A DNA stretch of 64,000 bases from a virus, in the IMG/VR virus record IMGVR_UViG_3300033151_000166, positions 1-64,000 of that record. One strand, 5' to 3'. A program made the translations under genes and the position numbers. Shown piece after piece: positions 47,891-57,664 of the stretch. How positions within the stretch are numbered: position 1 is the stretch's first letter; each line of letters begins with the position of its first letter. The notes below the pieces were generated by a model. That model was not told where the DNA came from. It ran no database searches and saw only the letters and a program-made list of their open reading frames with translations.

Positions 47891-49003
47891 TTAAGGGGAA
47901 ATCCCTAACTCATCTTGTATTTGCCCCATTAGGTCCCAGTTACGAGCAATACAGCGTTGTTTAGATGCTGAGACAGTTAGATAAGTGTAACCTATTAAGT
48001 TAGTATCTGTAGCACCTAGACTGGCATCAGCATATAAAGAGTAAACACCACCAGATAGATACGCTTTATGTCCATTGTTCACTTCTAAAATAGCAATGGT
48101 ATGGAAATGACATTTGCCATAGGCATAGTTAGCTGGTTGAACATCATCTAGTATAGCTTGAGTAAAACCAAAGTTGCTTAAGTCTAAGGGTTTATACTCA
48201 CAAGTAACACGTACTTGTTGACTCATGGTACAAGAGGTATACTTATCAGCAGCAGCGTGCAGTTGTACGTTAGCATTACCACTCATAGGTTGTAAATCTT
48301 TATCAAGTATAGGGTCATGATTTAAGATTATAATACCAGCCGATATTAGATCACTAAAGCTAGAGTTATAGACCATACCCTCAGCAGGCTTAGGATTATA
48401 AGTGCCATCAGGAACTGTGTGTGCTGGTACTACTTGCCAATCATTAGTTGTTGCTGGTCTATAGTATATGTAATAAGAACCATCATCTCTAAGTGCAATT
48501 ATACAGTCAGTATAGTATCTAGTACGCTCATACCTATTATAGTTAGAACTGTAGTAGTACATAACTGAAACCCACTGAGCCTTGTACAACTTTTCAAAAG
48601 AGTAGTTTATAATTGGTTTTTTAAACTTCCACCACATCTCATCTATAGCACTTTGATCTAAAGTACCTGCCAGTGTCTTATTCTGATAGTTAACGGTCTC
48701 ACCCCAAGTGTGAATAAAACCATCTTTATCTAGTACTATACCACCGTATATTGTACCACCGTGACTATAGATATCACCTATCCACTCTAAGTGGTGATAG
48801 CCAACACCATAAGGAGTGTCAAAAAATTTGACGTCTTTATTGTTATAGTCATTGTTTAGGTTATAAGATACACCCCAAGCTAAGATCGTTCCGGTTCTAG
48901 TCATAGCTAAATGCTGGTACTCACGCCCGCCATAGCCGTCGTTTCTATCGGCGACCATGTATTGGGTGAGGTCAGTTAGTGGGTCTGGCTGAGGTACACT
49001 CAT
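47891..49003 (-). CDS. RCC1-like repeat protein
   Basis: 370 residues. Repeated pattern of small/aliphatic strands ending in W-G, such as MTRTGTILAWGVSYN and LDKDGFIHTWGETV, then LRDDGSYYIYYR, matches RCC1-type blades. The protein at 49063 has similar blades. In phages such beta-propeller-like proteins are found on tail tips and may bind host surface structures. Confidence 0.6.
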   Translation of the reverse strand: MSVPQPDPLTDLTQYMVADRNDGYGGREYQHLAMTRTGTILAWGVSYNLNNDYNNKDVKFFDTPYGVGYHHLEWIGDIYSHGGTIYGGIVLDKDGFIHTWGETVNYQNKTLAGTLDQSAIDEMWWKFKKPIINYSFEKLYKAQWVSVMYYYSSNYNRYERTRYYTDCIIALRDDGSYYIYYRPATTNDWQVVPAHTVPDGTYNPKPAEGMVYNSSFSDLISAGIIILNHDPILDKDLQPMSGNANVQLHAAADKYTSCTMSQQVRVTCEYKPLDLSNFGFTQAILDDVQPANYAYGKCHFHTIAILEVNNGHKAYLSGGVYSLYADASLGATDTNLIGYTYLTVSASKQRCIARNWDLMGQIQDELGISP

Positions 49004-49062
49004 CTAATATCCTTATATAACATCTATGGTTTGTAAATTACCATACTTGTCTATTAAGCCTC

Positions 49063-52000
49063 TTAGTAAGCAGCCATCGGTATAGAGTATTGCTGTACAA
49101 CACCAGCTAAATCAATTAGTAAGATAAATTGCCACTCAGCTGAGTAGAATCCTGATGGCGGTGTTCTACCAATACTACCTGCCATGATAGCTTTATAACC
49201 AGTACCTCTTGGTATCTTAGGTAGTAAGTTATCTTGTATTGGACCTCTAGGGTCGTTGTAATTATCACCGTAGGCAAAGATTTTCTCATACAGTATTTCA
49301 GTTGTGTAGTCAGTCTTTAATAAGAACGTGGCTCTAACATGACCTATGGTTGAATAGGATAGGTTAGGGTGATTCCAATCCAGTCTCTTAATAAAGTTTC
49401 TAATATTGGTACTCTCTTGCATTGGTCTTGTGATAGAGTCACCAACAATTTCTGGTATCAAAGCATTAACTTTACCAGCTTTTCTATAGCCTGCTACACC
49501 TGAAGAGACAGCTAGTACAGTGTTAGACACACTTAGTCTAGCACTCTGAGTTGTTGGAGCTTCAGTGTAAGCTAGAGCTACTAGATCTAAAGATGCCTCA
49601 TTATAGATATTGTTGTCATAGTTAGTAACTGCCAATAATGGTCCAGGTAAATTTTCAGCTCTAGCAAACCTAGGAAGATACTCAACTCCAGTAGTCCTAT
49701 CAAAGAACACATGTGTATTGGTACCATAAATTAATACAGCTGTATTGTCTTTACCACTGAACTGCCAGTAGATTATGTTAAGGAAGTTTTTAGGAGTACT
49801 ATAAACTGGAGAGTTAATTACACCTGTAGAAAAGGCCCAACTACAAGTGGTATTATTTAATTCGTCATTGTCTAACCAACTAAAATTAATTAGATTCAAA
49901 GCGTCACCTGAAGACAGAGCATTAGATGAGAACTTATAGTTGTCCTTAGTAACACCACTAGTTGGCATAGAAGCATTAATACTAGATTGAACCGCTGCTG
50001 GGTCACCGTAGTAAGTATCATAACGAGAGTTGTATACATAGAATTCAACACCACCATCAGCTTTAACAAGACCTATTGCAGTGAGTCCTGAAGGCCATTG
50101 CTTAGGCTTAACTGACACAAAGATATCTACATAGCCAGATGTAAACTGAGACAAGCCGTTATAAAAATCAATAGCATCAGAGTTGATAGTCAATGTTCCA
50201 TCTAGATTAAGACCTACTACTACAGTTGTTCTAACATAAGTTGTTGGAGCCTCGCTATCAGGGTAGTGATAGATATCTACTTCAAAAGCACTGGTCATGT
50301 CATTGCCGTTAACTGTTTGAGCTAGCTTAGAATTGTTAGTCCAAGGATACCAGATAACACCATTAGCTTTGTGCAATGACACAAGACCATAAGCAAGTGT
50401 CTGATAACCAAAGTTATTTAGTTTAACATCAACCCAGTCCTCAGTGCTTGGAAGATCTGGTATATAACTAGTTGAAGCTGCCCAACAAATGGCTGCTCCA
50501 TTCTTCAGCATAACTGCAGCTAGACTAGAGTTAGCGTAGTATAGGGAGAGTAAACTCCCAGCTACTAAATTGGTATGTCCATCATCAACTGGCGCTAGAG
50601 CAGCTAGACTATCAGTACAATATGCTACACCTTCAGGTGTTAGACCAGAGATAAGACTGTTACTAGTAGCCCAGATCTTATCTAACTTAATACCTGGAGG
50701 TGTAAGTCTTACAACGGCTTCTGTATCTGAGTCTCTAATCATATACCATTCTTTGTTTCTAGACACGTAGTAGCCACCGACTCTGTAACCACGAATAGCT
50801 TCTATTGGATCAGGCACATCAAAGTTAGGGAACTCATCGTAAACAGTATCTGTAGACATAAAAGACCAACTATAGATAGGGTTCTGACCTAGGTAAGAAA
50901 ACCAAGATCTATAAGGACTTCTAACAAAACTTTTTGCAGCCCCACTAAGTCTACCTATCATTCTATCACTAGCATCAATAGGTGAGCTAGCTGAACAGTC
51001 CATTGTTGCCACCTCAGACAGTGGGAATTTACTATAGAACTGATTAGACTTACAGGTCATTTGAATTGTAGCACCAAATCTAGTGAATCCGTAACGCGCT
51101 GCGTGCAGTGTAATCTCTGAATTACAATGTAAATGAGCGACAGCTGTGGTACTTAAAACTGTGTCTGTGAGTATTTGATTTGTTATACGCTGTATATCAA
51201 CCAAGTCGTAATTTCCTATAATAGCTGTATGCTCATAGTTGGTTTCCATTCTATGACCGACCAATGACCTATTGCCATCTAGAACATAATCAGGTATAGC
51301 AGGCAGTGCTACATTGGATAAGAAAGTACCGTTAACATATAGATCAGCGGTGTCATCACCAAGAGCATTAGCAAATACGACTGTCATTGAGTCGTCTATC
51401 TCACTTCTATATGCCTGCATCAAACCAAACTTAGTGTATCTAGTAAGATCTAAATGAGTATCCAGAGTACCTGCTGGTATCTCGCTTAGATTATATTGAC
51501 CACCAAGTTCCCAAGGACAACCTAGTTCTGAAGGGGTATTACTAGGGCTCAGACTAAGATCATATGGTTCAGTGTTTCTATTCAAGTAGAAGTACTGATC
51601 TCTACCAGTTCGCCACATTAGATCTCCGAACATCCATTCGCCACCTAACCAGCTTGCAGTGCCAATGTGTTGATGAGTAGTAAGGCGTCTATGTAGTGTT
51701 TGTATACCTGAAGACTGCCAAGAACCACCTCTAGCGCTTATGTATCTAGCAGTTATAGGCCAATTTTGTGAGTCGTAATACATGTAACCCATTTTAGTTT
51801 CATCTAGTTTAGCTTGGAAAGTAACAAAGCTAGCGCTAGTTTGAACCTCGCCATAAGCATACACGTAGTATCGATGTACGTTTAATGATGAGACCATCTC
51901 AGGTAATAACCATTTAGGGTCTTCTCTAAATTTAAGTACCTCAGTTATAGGGAAACCAGTGAAGTTCATCTGTAGGAAGTTAACTTGAATACTGTTAGCA

Positions 52001-55000
52001 AAGTCCTCATGACTAGGTACGTAGCCAGAGCCCTCGTTTTGAAGCTTAAAACCTGATTGAGTTAGAACAACTTCACCATTCATATACCAAACAGCACTTC
52101 CATGTATGATAGACAGTATTAGTTCTACTGAGTCACCCGGAGTATAAGGAATATTAACTCTTTTAGTTGCAGTGCCATAACCAGTACTACCAAAACCAAA
52201 TCTAAGCTCATTATTTTTAGTACCTACAAAGGCTGATGAGTTACCGTTGTCATAGTAGTCCCATATACTTATAGTCTGGAAGCCAAATATCCAGCCAGAA
52301 GAACCATTAGGTAGGTGTACTATTGTTCTCATACCAAAGTTCTCATAACGTAGTTGTTCTTTAACAGGTGCTACACCATCTTGTGTGAATGGATTACCAT
52401 AGAACCGAGGTCTAGAACCCCAAGTAGACTGAGGCGCAGTTCTCGGTTCCATATTGGTATTCCAAAACTCAGCTTGGTTCTTAGCACTAGCTTTATAAGA
52501 ATTGTCATAGCTTACTTGAATGTCTTTATTGATCTTTAGTATCTCATACTTCTCACCGAAATATGAATTACAAGTCATGTGACTTTTAAGATAAGCTTGG
52601 ATACCAGAAAGAACATCTATCTCTGAGCTACCTGACATATGACAAATAGCTACATTAGGTACAGCGTGTACAGTTGCACTACCAGCGTTGAACTTAGCTC
52701 TAGGTTTATGGTCATTCTCATACTTCAGTACATAACGATCAGCATCAGACAGTGTTCTATCAAAGAACCTTACACTGTCCCAGTTACCACCGTGCATTTC
52801 AAAGCTATCCATTAGTACCATAGACCCAGTTAAGGTGTCTCGCTCTAAAGTAAGATCACCATCTATATAGACTTTAAAGTGACTATTTTCAAATTCAATA
52901 GTGACATGATAAAAGCCTTGCTCTCTAGGAATATCTGATGTTGGGTCTAGCTCAGGGTGTACACAAGGTGACATTTCTATATGATCAGCCCATAACTTAT
53001 AGACAGTGTCAGCTCCGGAATAATCAGCCGCCTGAGTCACAGCACAAACGACTGAGACTTGAGAGGTTGGGCTTGCTTGACCAAAAGAATTAGGTATTAA
53101 CTCAAATTTCATACCTTGGTATTCTGAATCTCCACTAGCATGTTGTGCCTCTATAACTATGGGACTGCCCCAGGTATTCTCAGCGTCACCTATAGGTGGG
53201 CACCAAGCTGAATTAGACACATGAAAAGACATGGCCCATAGAGTATTAGAAGTTAACCAAGCTGCTACGTCAGGTGAACCATAACCGAGAGTTCCTGCTT
53301 GATCAAATCTACCAACTCTATGCCCTTCTACACCATTAGCGGAGCGAAAGATAGGTACAAAACCTTGAGCACCTATAGTTCCGTTAGGCCAAAAACCTAG
53401 ACAAGAGCCGTCCTCGAAGATATCAAATATCTGATCAGTGTTAAAAGGTAAAGGATATCTCCAACCAGCGACTGTTAAGTCACTACTAGAGCCAACTAGA
53501 TGAGCCTTAGGTCCAGGAATAGACTGACCTTTAGCTGTAAATCTATACACTTGTGGGTACAGTGTGATAAAAGGAGTGTAGGCTCTAATGTTTATAGCTT
53601 CGCCCTGTAGGTGCGCACTACCATATACTAGATAGAAACCACCTTCTACGTCTAGAGTAGCTGTACCTTGTAGGTTACCGAAAGCTTTAGGTCTAGCATG
53701 TGAAGTAGCTGAGGCACTAAGATGAGACTCTGTAGCACCAAGGTGTTTAGCTAGAACACCGTTTCTTGTACTTTGAGTTATCTCTTGGTCATAGTACTGT
53801 ACAAACTGTATACTAATAGCATTAGCAGAGCTATGAATTGGATGACTAACTGCAGTGCCATTTGAAGCTGGTGCTCTAGCGGTCAATGTTACACTAGCTT
53901 TGATCACACCATCAATACGTATAATGTATGTGGCTTGAGTACCATTAAGAATCTTTTGAACCTCTAGTAGATACGTATTGCCAACGCCATTATGTGGTAT
54001 GTTACCAAAGTTATATGAAGTACCGTTAAGACGCATACTCATACCAACGTAAGTTGAAGCTAGAGTACCATTTATATAGATGTACTCGCCAGTAGGGTGG
54101 TAACACTGATACATAGTTCCACCAGAAGCATTTAGTCTGATACTAGCAAAGTAAGACCAACTAACATATTTAGGGAAGAACGTGTATGATGTACGACCAA
54201 ACCTAGCATAGCCAGAGGTAGGTCGCATTGCTGTACCCTCAGGTAAAACTACGTAGGTCCAAGAACCCGTAGAGTAGTTATGCGTTAAACCAGTGACACT
54301 ATCAAGTGTGTTATTGTCAAAATCAAGGTTGTGAATTAACTTAGGTCCAAAATGTGTAGCACCAGCATCAGCAAAAACTGTAGCACCACCACTTAGAATA
54401 GACTCGCCCCACTCTCTATAGCTACCGGCTTCAGCATCAGCAAATAGATTAGCTTGCTGACTCAAGTGTGACGTACCGAGATAGTTGTACCAAGTATAGA
54501 CAACGTCTAAAGTAGCTGAAGCACTAAGATCAAAAGTAAAGTACCATAGACCACGAATAAACGACAGTACATCTAAAGTAGCTGAAGCAGTGAGCGGTGC
54601 GTTAAAATATAAATAACCTCTGATAGTAGGCACTATATTGACAGTTGCTGTCTCACTCAACACGGAGTCAAAGTACAAGTACCCACGTATAATAGGCACA
54701 ACATCAGGTAAGTAGGCTGAGCTACTTAGTATACTAGAACCTAGTACGTCACCTCTAAGAGTAACTGCGGTAGTCGCTTTACCATAAAGTCTACCTTCAC
54801 CTAGCGTTGGTCCAGTAGTGAAGCTGGTAGCATTACTTATAGCCTCACCAGCCAATCTAGTTCTAGAATCTTGTTCAACTGTTACTCTTATGTTAATAGG
54901 TAAGATCTCAGAAAAACCACTTGTACTATAAGGTCTTACTCCAAAATAGTACTGACCTATAGCCGATAAGAAACTACCATCATTATGAGCTAGACTAGCC

Positions 55001-55629
55001 ATAGTTGGATCATAAGCTTCTAGACGTTCTTGAATCCAATAAGGTTCGCCATTCTCAGTAGTCTCTATACCTGGATCATCGTCCTCGTGTACTAGATAAG
55101 TATTATCGTCAGGTGGTGTATTAGTAGCTGCATACAACTGAATGACTGTATCAATCCAAGGGTCATCCCAGTAAGCATCTGTTTGAATAGTTTCAACACC
55201 AACTAGTAAACCAGTAGTATCAAAAGGCTCACTGTTAATGTACAGTTGACCATCAGCGGGTGCTAGAACATACTCGTAAGTACCTGTTTTTATAGGGAAG
55301 GTTGAACTTAATTCTCTACCTAGATTTGACTCTGCTAGTACAGCTGCTGAACCAGCTAAGTCAGCTTGCTTGATTTTATTAAGAGACGCTTGAACAGTAG
55401 CTGAACCAACTAGTACAGTGCTGAAGTTAGGTCTTGCAACTGTACTCGCTGAACCACTAAGTCTAGCTGCGACTATCTTTAACAGTAGTGTACCAGAACC
55501 CTGTAATTCTGAAGAGCTACGAAGTAATGGCGTGGCTATACTAGTTACTAAAGCTGAACCAGATATAATGATGATAGAGCTGTCTTCAGACCACCCTTGG
55601 GCCGCATAGCCAGTTACTACGTAATTCAA
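49063..55629 (-). CDS. Giant modular adhesin/tail fibre protein
   Basis: 2188 residues, the largest gene in the window. Order by rough residue: 1-110 GSAxL repeats; 110-230 a PPC-like beta domain (DPWIDTVIQLYAATNT); 250-420 repeats (LRGDVLGSSILSSSA); ~430-620, 740-980, 1050-1200 and 1280-1480 lamin-G/concanavalin-like segments (LIHNLDFDNNTLDSVTG; FKVYIDGDLTLERDTL); short repeats between them; ~1590-1990 RCC1-like blades; 2000 on, repeats and a distinct C-terminal domain. Sugar-binding folds strung on repeats suggest a receptor-binding protein. Domain borders are by eye. Confidence 0.7.
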   Translation of the reverse strand: MNYVVTGYAAQGWSEDSSIIIISGSALVTSIATPLLRSSSELQGSGTLLLKIVAARLSGSASTVARPNFSTVLVGSATVQASLNKIKQADLAGSAAVLAESNLGRELSSTFPIKTGTYEYVLAPADGQLYINSEPFDTTGLLVGVETIQTDAYWDDPWIDTVIQLYAATNTPPDDNTYLVHEDDDPGIETTENGEPYWIQERLEAYDPTMASLAHNDGSFLSAIGQYYFGVRPYSTSGFSEILPINIRVTVEQDSRTRLAGEAISNATSFTTGPTLGEGRLYGKATTAVTLRGDVLGSSILSSSAYLPDVVPIIRGYLYFDSVLSETATVNIVPTIRGYLYFNAPLTASATLDVLSFIRGLWYFTFDLSASATLDVVYTWYNYLGTSHLSQQANLFADAEAGSYREWGESILSGGATVFADAGATHFGPKLIHNLDFDNNTLDSVTGLTHNYSTGSWTYVVLPEGTAMRPTSGYARFGRTSYTFFPKYVSWSYFASIRLNASGGTMYQCYHPTGEYIYINGTLASTYVGMSMRLNGTSYNFGNIPHNGVGNTYLLEVQKILNGTQATYIIRIDGVIKASVTLTARAPASNGTAVSHPIHSSANAISIQFVQYYDQEITQSTRNGVLAKHLGATESHLSASATSHARPKAFGNLQGTATLDVEGGFYLVYGSAHLQGEAINIRAYTPFITLYPQVYRFTAKGQSIPGPKAHLVGSSSDLTVAGWRYPLPFNTDQIFDIFEDGSCLGFWPNGTIGAQGFVPIFRSANGVEGHRVGRFDQAGTLGYGSPDVAAWLTSNTLWAMSFHVSNSAWCPPIGDAENTWGSPIVIEAQHASGDSEYQGMKFELIPNSFGQASPTSQVSVVCAVTQAADYSGADTVYKLWADHIEMSPCVHPELDPTSDIPREQGFYHVTIEFENSHFKVYIDGDLTLERDTLTGSMVLMDSFEMHGGNWDSVRFFDRTLSDADRYVLKYENDHKPRAKFNAGSATVHAVPNVAICHMSGSSEIDVLSGIQAYLKSHMTCNSYFGEKYEILKINKDIQVSYDNSYKASAKNQAEFWNTNMEPRTAPQSTWGSRPRFYGNPFTQDGVAPVKEQLRYENFGMRTIVHLPNGSSGWIFGFQTISIWDYYDNGNSSAFVGTKNNELRFGFGSTGYGTATKRVNIPYTPGDSVELILSIIHGSAVWYMNGEVVLTQSGFKLQNEGSGYVPSHEDFANSIQVNFLQMNFTGFPITEVLKFREDPKWLLPEMVSSLNVHRYYVYAYGEVQTSASFVTFQAKLDETKMGYMYYDSQNWPITARYISARGGSWQSSGIQTLHRRLTTHQHIGTASWLGGEWMFGDLMWRTGRDQYFYLNRNTEPYDLSLSPSNTPSELGCPWELGGQYNLSEIPAGTLDTHLDLTRYTKFGLMQAYRSEIDDSMTVVFANALGDDTADLYVNGTFLSNVALPAIPDYVLDGNRSLVGHRMETNYEHTAIIGNYDLVDIQRITNQILTDTVLSTTAVAHLHCNSEITLHAARYGFTRFGATIQMTCKSNQFYSKFPLSEVATMDCSASSPIDASDRMIGRLSGAAKSFVRSPYRSWFSYLGQNPIYSWSFMSTDTVYDEFPNFDVPDPIEAIRGYRVGGYYVSRNKEWYMIRDSDTEAVVRLTPPGIKLDKIWATSNSLISGLTPEGVAYCTDSLAALAPVDDGHTNLVAGSLLSLYYANSSLAAVMLKNGAAICWAASTSYIPDLPSTEDWVDVKLNNFGYQTLAYGLVSLHKANGVIWYPWTNNSKLAQTVNGNDMTSAFEVDIYHYPDSEAPTTYVRTTVVVGLNLDGTLTINSDAIDFYNGLSQFTSGYVDIFVSVKPKQWPSGLTAIGLVKADGGVEFYVYNSRYDTYYGDPAAVQSSINASMPTSGVTKDNYKFSSNALSSGDALNLINFSWLDNDELNNTTCSWAFSTGVINSPVYSTPKNFLNIIYWQFSGKDNTAVLIYGTNTHVFFDRTTGVEYLPRFARAENLPGPLLAVTNYDNNIYNEASLDLVALAYTEAPTTQSARLSVSNTVLAVSSGVAGYRKAGKVNALIPEIVGDSITRPMQESTNIRNFIKRLDWNHPNLSYSTIGHVRATFLLKTDYTTEILYEKIFAYGDNYNDPRGPIQDNLLPKIPRGTGYKAIMAGSIGRTPPSGFYSAEWQFILLIDLAGVVQQYSIPMAAY

Positions 55630-55631
55630 TG

Positions 55632-56153
55632 CTATGCCCCGAAGTAGGTCTTAATACCTTTGAATATGTCAACACGGTATTCTACATTCACTGAAGCATC
55701 TTTAAGTTTCATGTAAATACTGGTGCTTGTAACACCATTACCTGGTTGATCAAACTCAACTGTGAAGCCTGCATGTAGTCTAACCTCAGTAGCTGCACTG
55801 CTTCTAAGATTTGTAGTATCATGTAAGTACCATTGACCTGCAGAGTTCGGGTCTGCTTGATTAGGTTTGTCATAGAAAAAATGACCTGAGTAAGTATAGA
55901 ACCCTGAAGCTGTAACCCCAGTGAATGTGAAGTAGTACATGTCTTCAATGTTAGAAGCATCAACTGCTAGGATGTCATGAGTCAACTCTATAGACCCTTG
56001 AATATTTCCCTTCTCTGTAGTCGTAACTAACGTGGTGTTGTTATAGGCAATAGCAGCCTCACCTTGTTCTGCCAATAGAAAGTTCTGGTCAAGCTCATCG
56101 AATGTAAGTTCTCTACCTAGTCCCGATCTGTAAAGTATCTCTTTTCGTGCCAT
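55632..56153 (-). CDS. Tail protein with RxLTxxELDxNF motif
   Basis: 173 residues. The N-terminus ILYRSGLGRELTFDELDQNF is the short motif that begins many phage tail fibre or baseplate-linked proteins. The rest is a beta-rich domain. It directly precedes the giant adhesin gene (2-base gap), so it may connect it to the tail. Confidence 0.65.
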   Translation of the reverse strand: MARKEILYRSGLGRELTFDELDQNFLLAEQGEAAIAYNNTTLVTTTEKGNIQGSIELTHDILAVDASNIEDMYYFTFTGVTASGFYTYSGHFFYDKPNQADPNSAGQWYLHDTTNLRSSAATEVRLHAGFTVEFDQPGNGVTSTSIYMKLKDASVNVEYRVDIFKGIKTYFGA

Positions 56154-57037
56154 TATAGTCTCCTGCCGGTGAATTGTATTTGCTTACCGTAAAGTGTTAG
56201 ATTGATAAGCTCTTGTGTGTTTTGTCTCATACCTTTTGCGTAGTGAACTATCCCATTAGGATTAATAGTTTCAATGTCTGCATGCAGTATAGGTCTAGTA
56301 ATTATCACTGGGTCTTGATAGTTAAATAGAGTTTCTTCGTCTATGTTAACTACCAGGCTAATTGTTTCATTGCCGTTAGTAAACTCTAAAAGGTCCCCGG
56401 ACTTTAGCTCTTTTAAATCAATTATTGCATTAAGGTTTATATCGACAGTTTCACCTGAATCATATACTATGAATGGGTCTATTACTAAAGGATCTATGTC
56501 AGGAACATCTTTGGCACCAGCCCAACCAACACTGTTTCCAAGAGTAACAGTTGAAGGTATGAATAGTAACTGCTCATAGTTCTTAGGCCATTGGTAAGTT
56601 AGTTTGATGCCTGTAGGTACATAGCCAAGTCTCAAGTTCCACAGATATTCAGAATCAAAGTAGTGAGGATTAAAATAGAACTTGCTTCTCTTAATAGGGT
56701 CCCAACTATATTTACCTGTTATAGGATCTTGGTAAAGGCAATTGCCATTCTCAAGCTTAATGAATACAGCTGAGTCTTGATTAAAGATCGACTTGTTCTC
56801 TTTAGCATCATAAGTCTGACGACTGCCAACGATCAAAAGCTGCAGTAGTTTTTCTTGTGGTAGAAAGTATCTAGTAAAATAGTATTTGTCTGGAGCCTCA
56901 AACATATTAGGTTTGTGATTGCCAATGCTATTGCCGTTGATACTAATACCAACACTAGATGTATCACTAGAGATACCATGTATGTGGTAAGGCAAAGTCA
57001 AGTCTGTATCGTTAGTGGTGTATTTATATTTAAGCAT
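56153..57037 (-). CDS. Unknown tail-tip protein
   Basis: 294 residues; one-base overlap on both sides. Strand-rich with HIHGISSDTSSVGISINGNS at the start and SGDLLEFTNGNETISLVVNI. No motif recognised; virion role by position. Confidence 0.6.
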   Translation of the reverse strand: MLKYKYTTNDTDLTLPYHIHGISSDTSSVGISINGNSIGNHKPNMFEAPDKYYFTRYFLPQEKLLQLLIVGSRQTYDAKENKSIFNQDSAVFIKLENGNCLYQDPITGKYSWDPIKRSKFYFNPHYFDSEYLWNLRLGYVPTGIKLTYQWPKNYEQLLFIPSTVTLGNSVGWAGAKDVPDIDPLVIDPFIVYDSGETVDINLNAIIDLKELKSGDLLEFTNGNETISLVVNIDEETLFNYQDPVIITRPILHADIETINPNGIVHYAKGMRQNTQELINLTLYGKQIQFTGRRL

Positions 57038-57663
57038 CAGTTATCCTTCGCAAATACTATACCAACGTAACTAGTAACGCCAGTATCAAAGTTTACTTTA
57101 ATCTCAATAACAACTATCTTGATATCTTTATCTAGTATGTTAATAATGTCACCTTTGATAAACGCTTGAGCACGATTAAAAGTCACTGTACCACGAAAAA
57201 GTTTGAACTTAAAGTTGTTGTTGTAGAAGCTTCTAGCTCCAGCTACATCTAAAGTAGTATGAATATCTAAAGTCTTAGAATCTGTACTACCAAAAGGTCT
57301 GTAAACATTGGGCTCACCGAGCTGCTCTTTATCAATAAACTTTAGTGCTAGTGGTGCTTCTAAAGTGTTAGCTACAAACTCAAGTGAGTACTTACCATTG
57401 ATATAAGACTGCTCATTAAACTCACGCCATGTCATGCTATAGTTATGACCGCTAACATCTTGACTTATAAAGTTCATACTGTCACCTAGTATAACTGGTT
57501 CACGTGCATGTACTTGTGCTATGTAACTGTAGAAAGATTTATTGTCATTAAAAGATAAAGTAGCATCAGTCTCAATAACATTATCTGCCATAGTCATGAA
57601 GCCAACTGACTCAAACGGTGAGGTGAATTCATTAAGTGCTAAGTCCATTTGTGCTAAGTTCAT
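57037..57663 (-). CDS. Unknown tail-tip protein
   Basis: 208 residues, mixed strands, with LKLFRGTVTFNRAQAFIKG-like and DKDIKIVVIEIKVNFDTGV. Lies between the 734-residue protein and the 294-residue protein. Not recognised; virion role by position. Confidence 0.6.
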   Translation of the reverse strand: MNLAQMDLALNEFTSPFESVGFMTMADNVIETDATLSFNDNKSFYSYIAQVHAREPVILGDSMNFISQDVSGHNYSMTWREFNEQSYINGKYSLEFVANTLEAPLALKFIDKEQLGEPNVYRPFGSTDSKTLDIHTTLDVAGARSFYNNNFKFKLFRGTVTFNRAQAFIKGDIINILDKDIKIVVIEIKVNFDTGVTSYVGIVFAKDN

Positions 57664-57664
57664 G

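Noticed and set aside
49004-49062. T4-like late promoter (TATAAATA) on the minus strand
   Set aside because: Only a TTATATAAGG is present, and its second half is the ribosome site of the 370-residue gene; not convincing.
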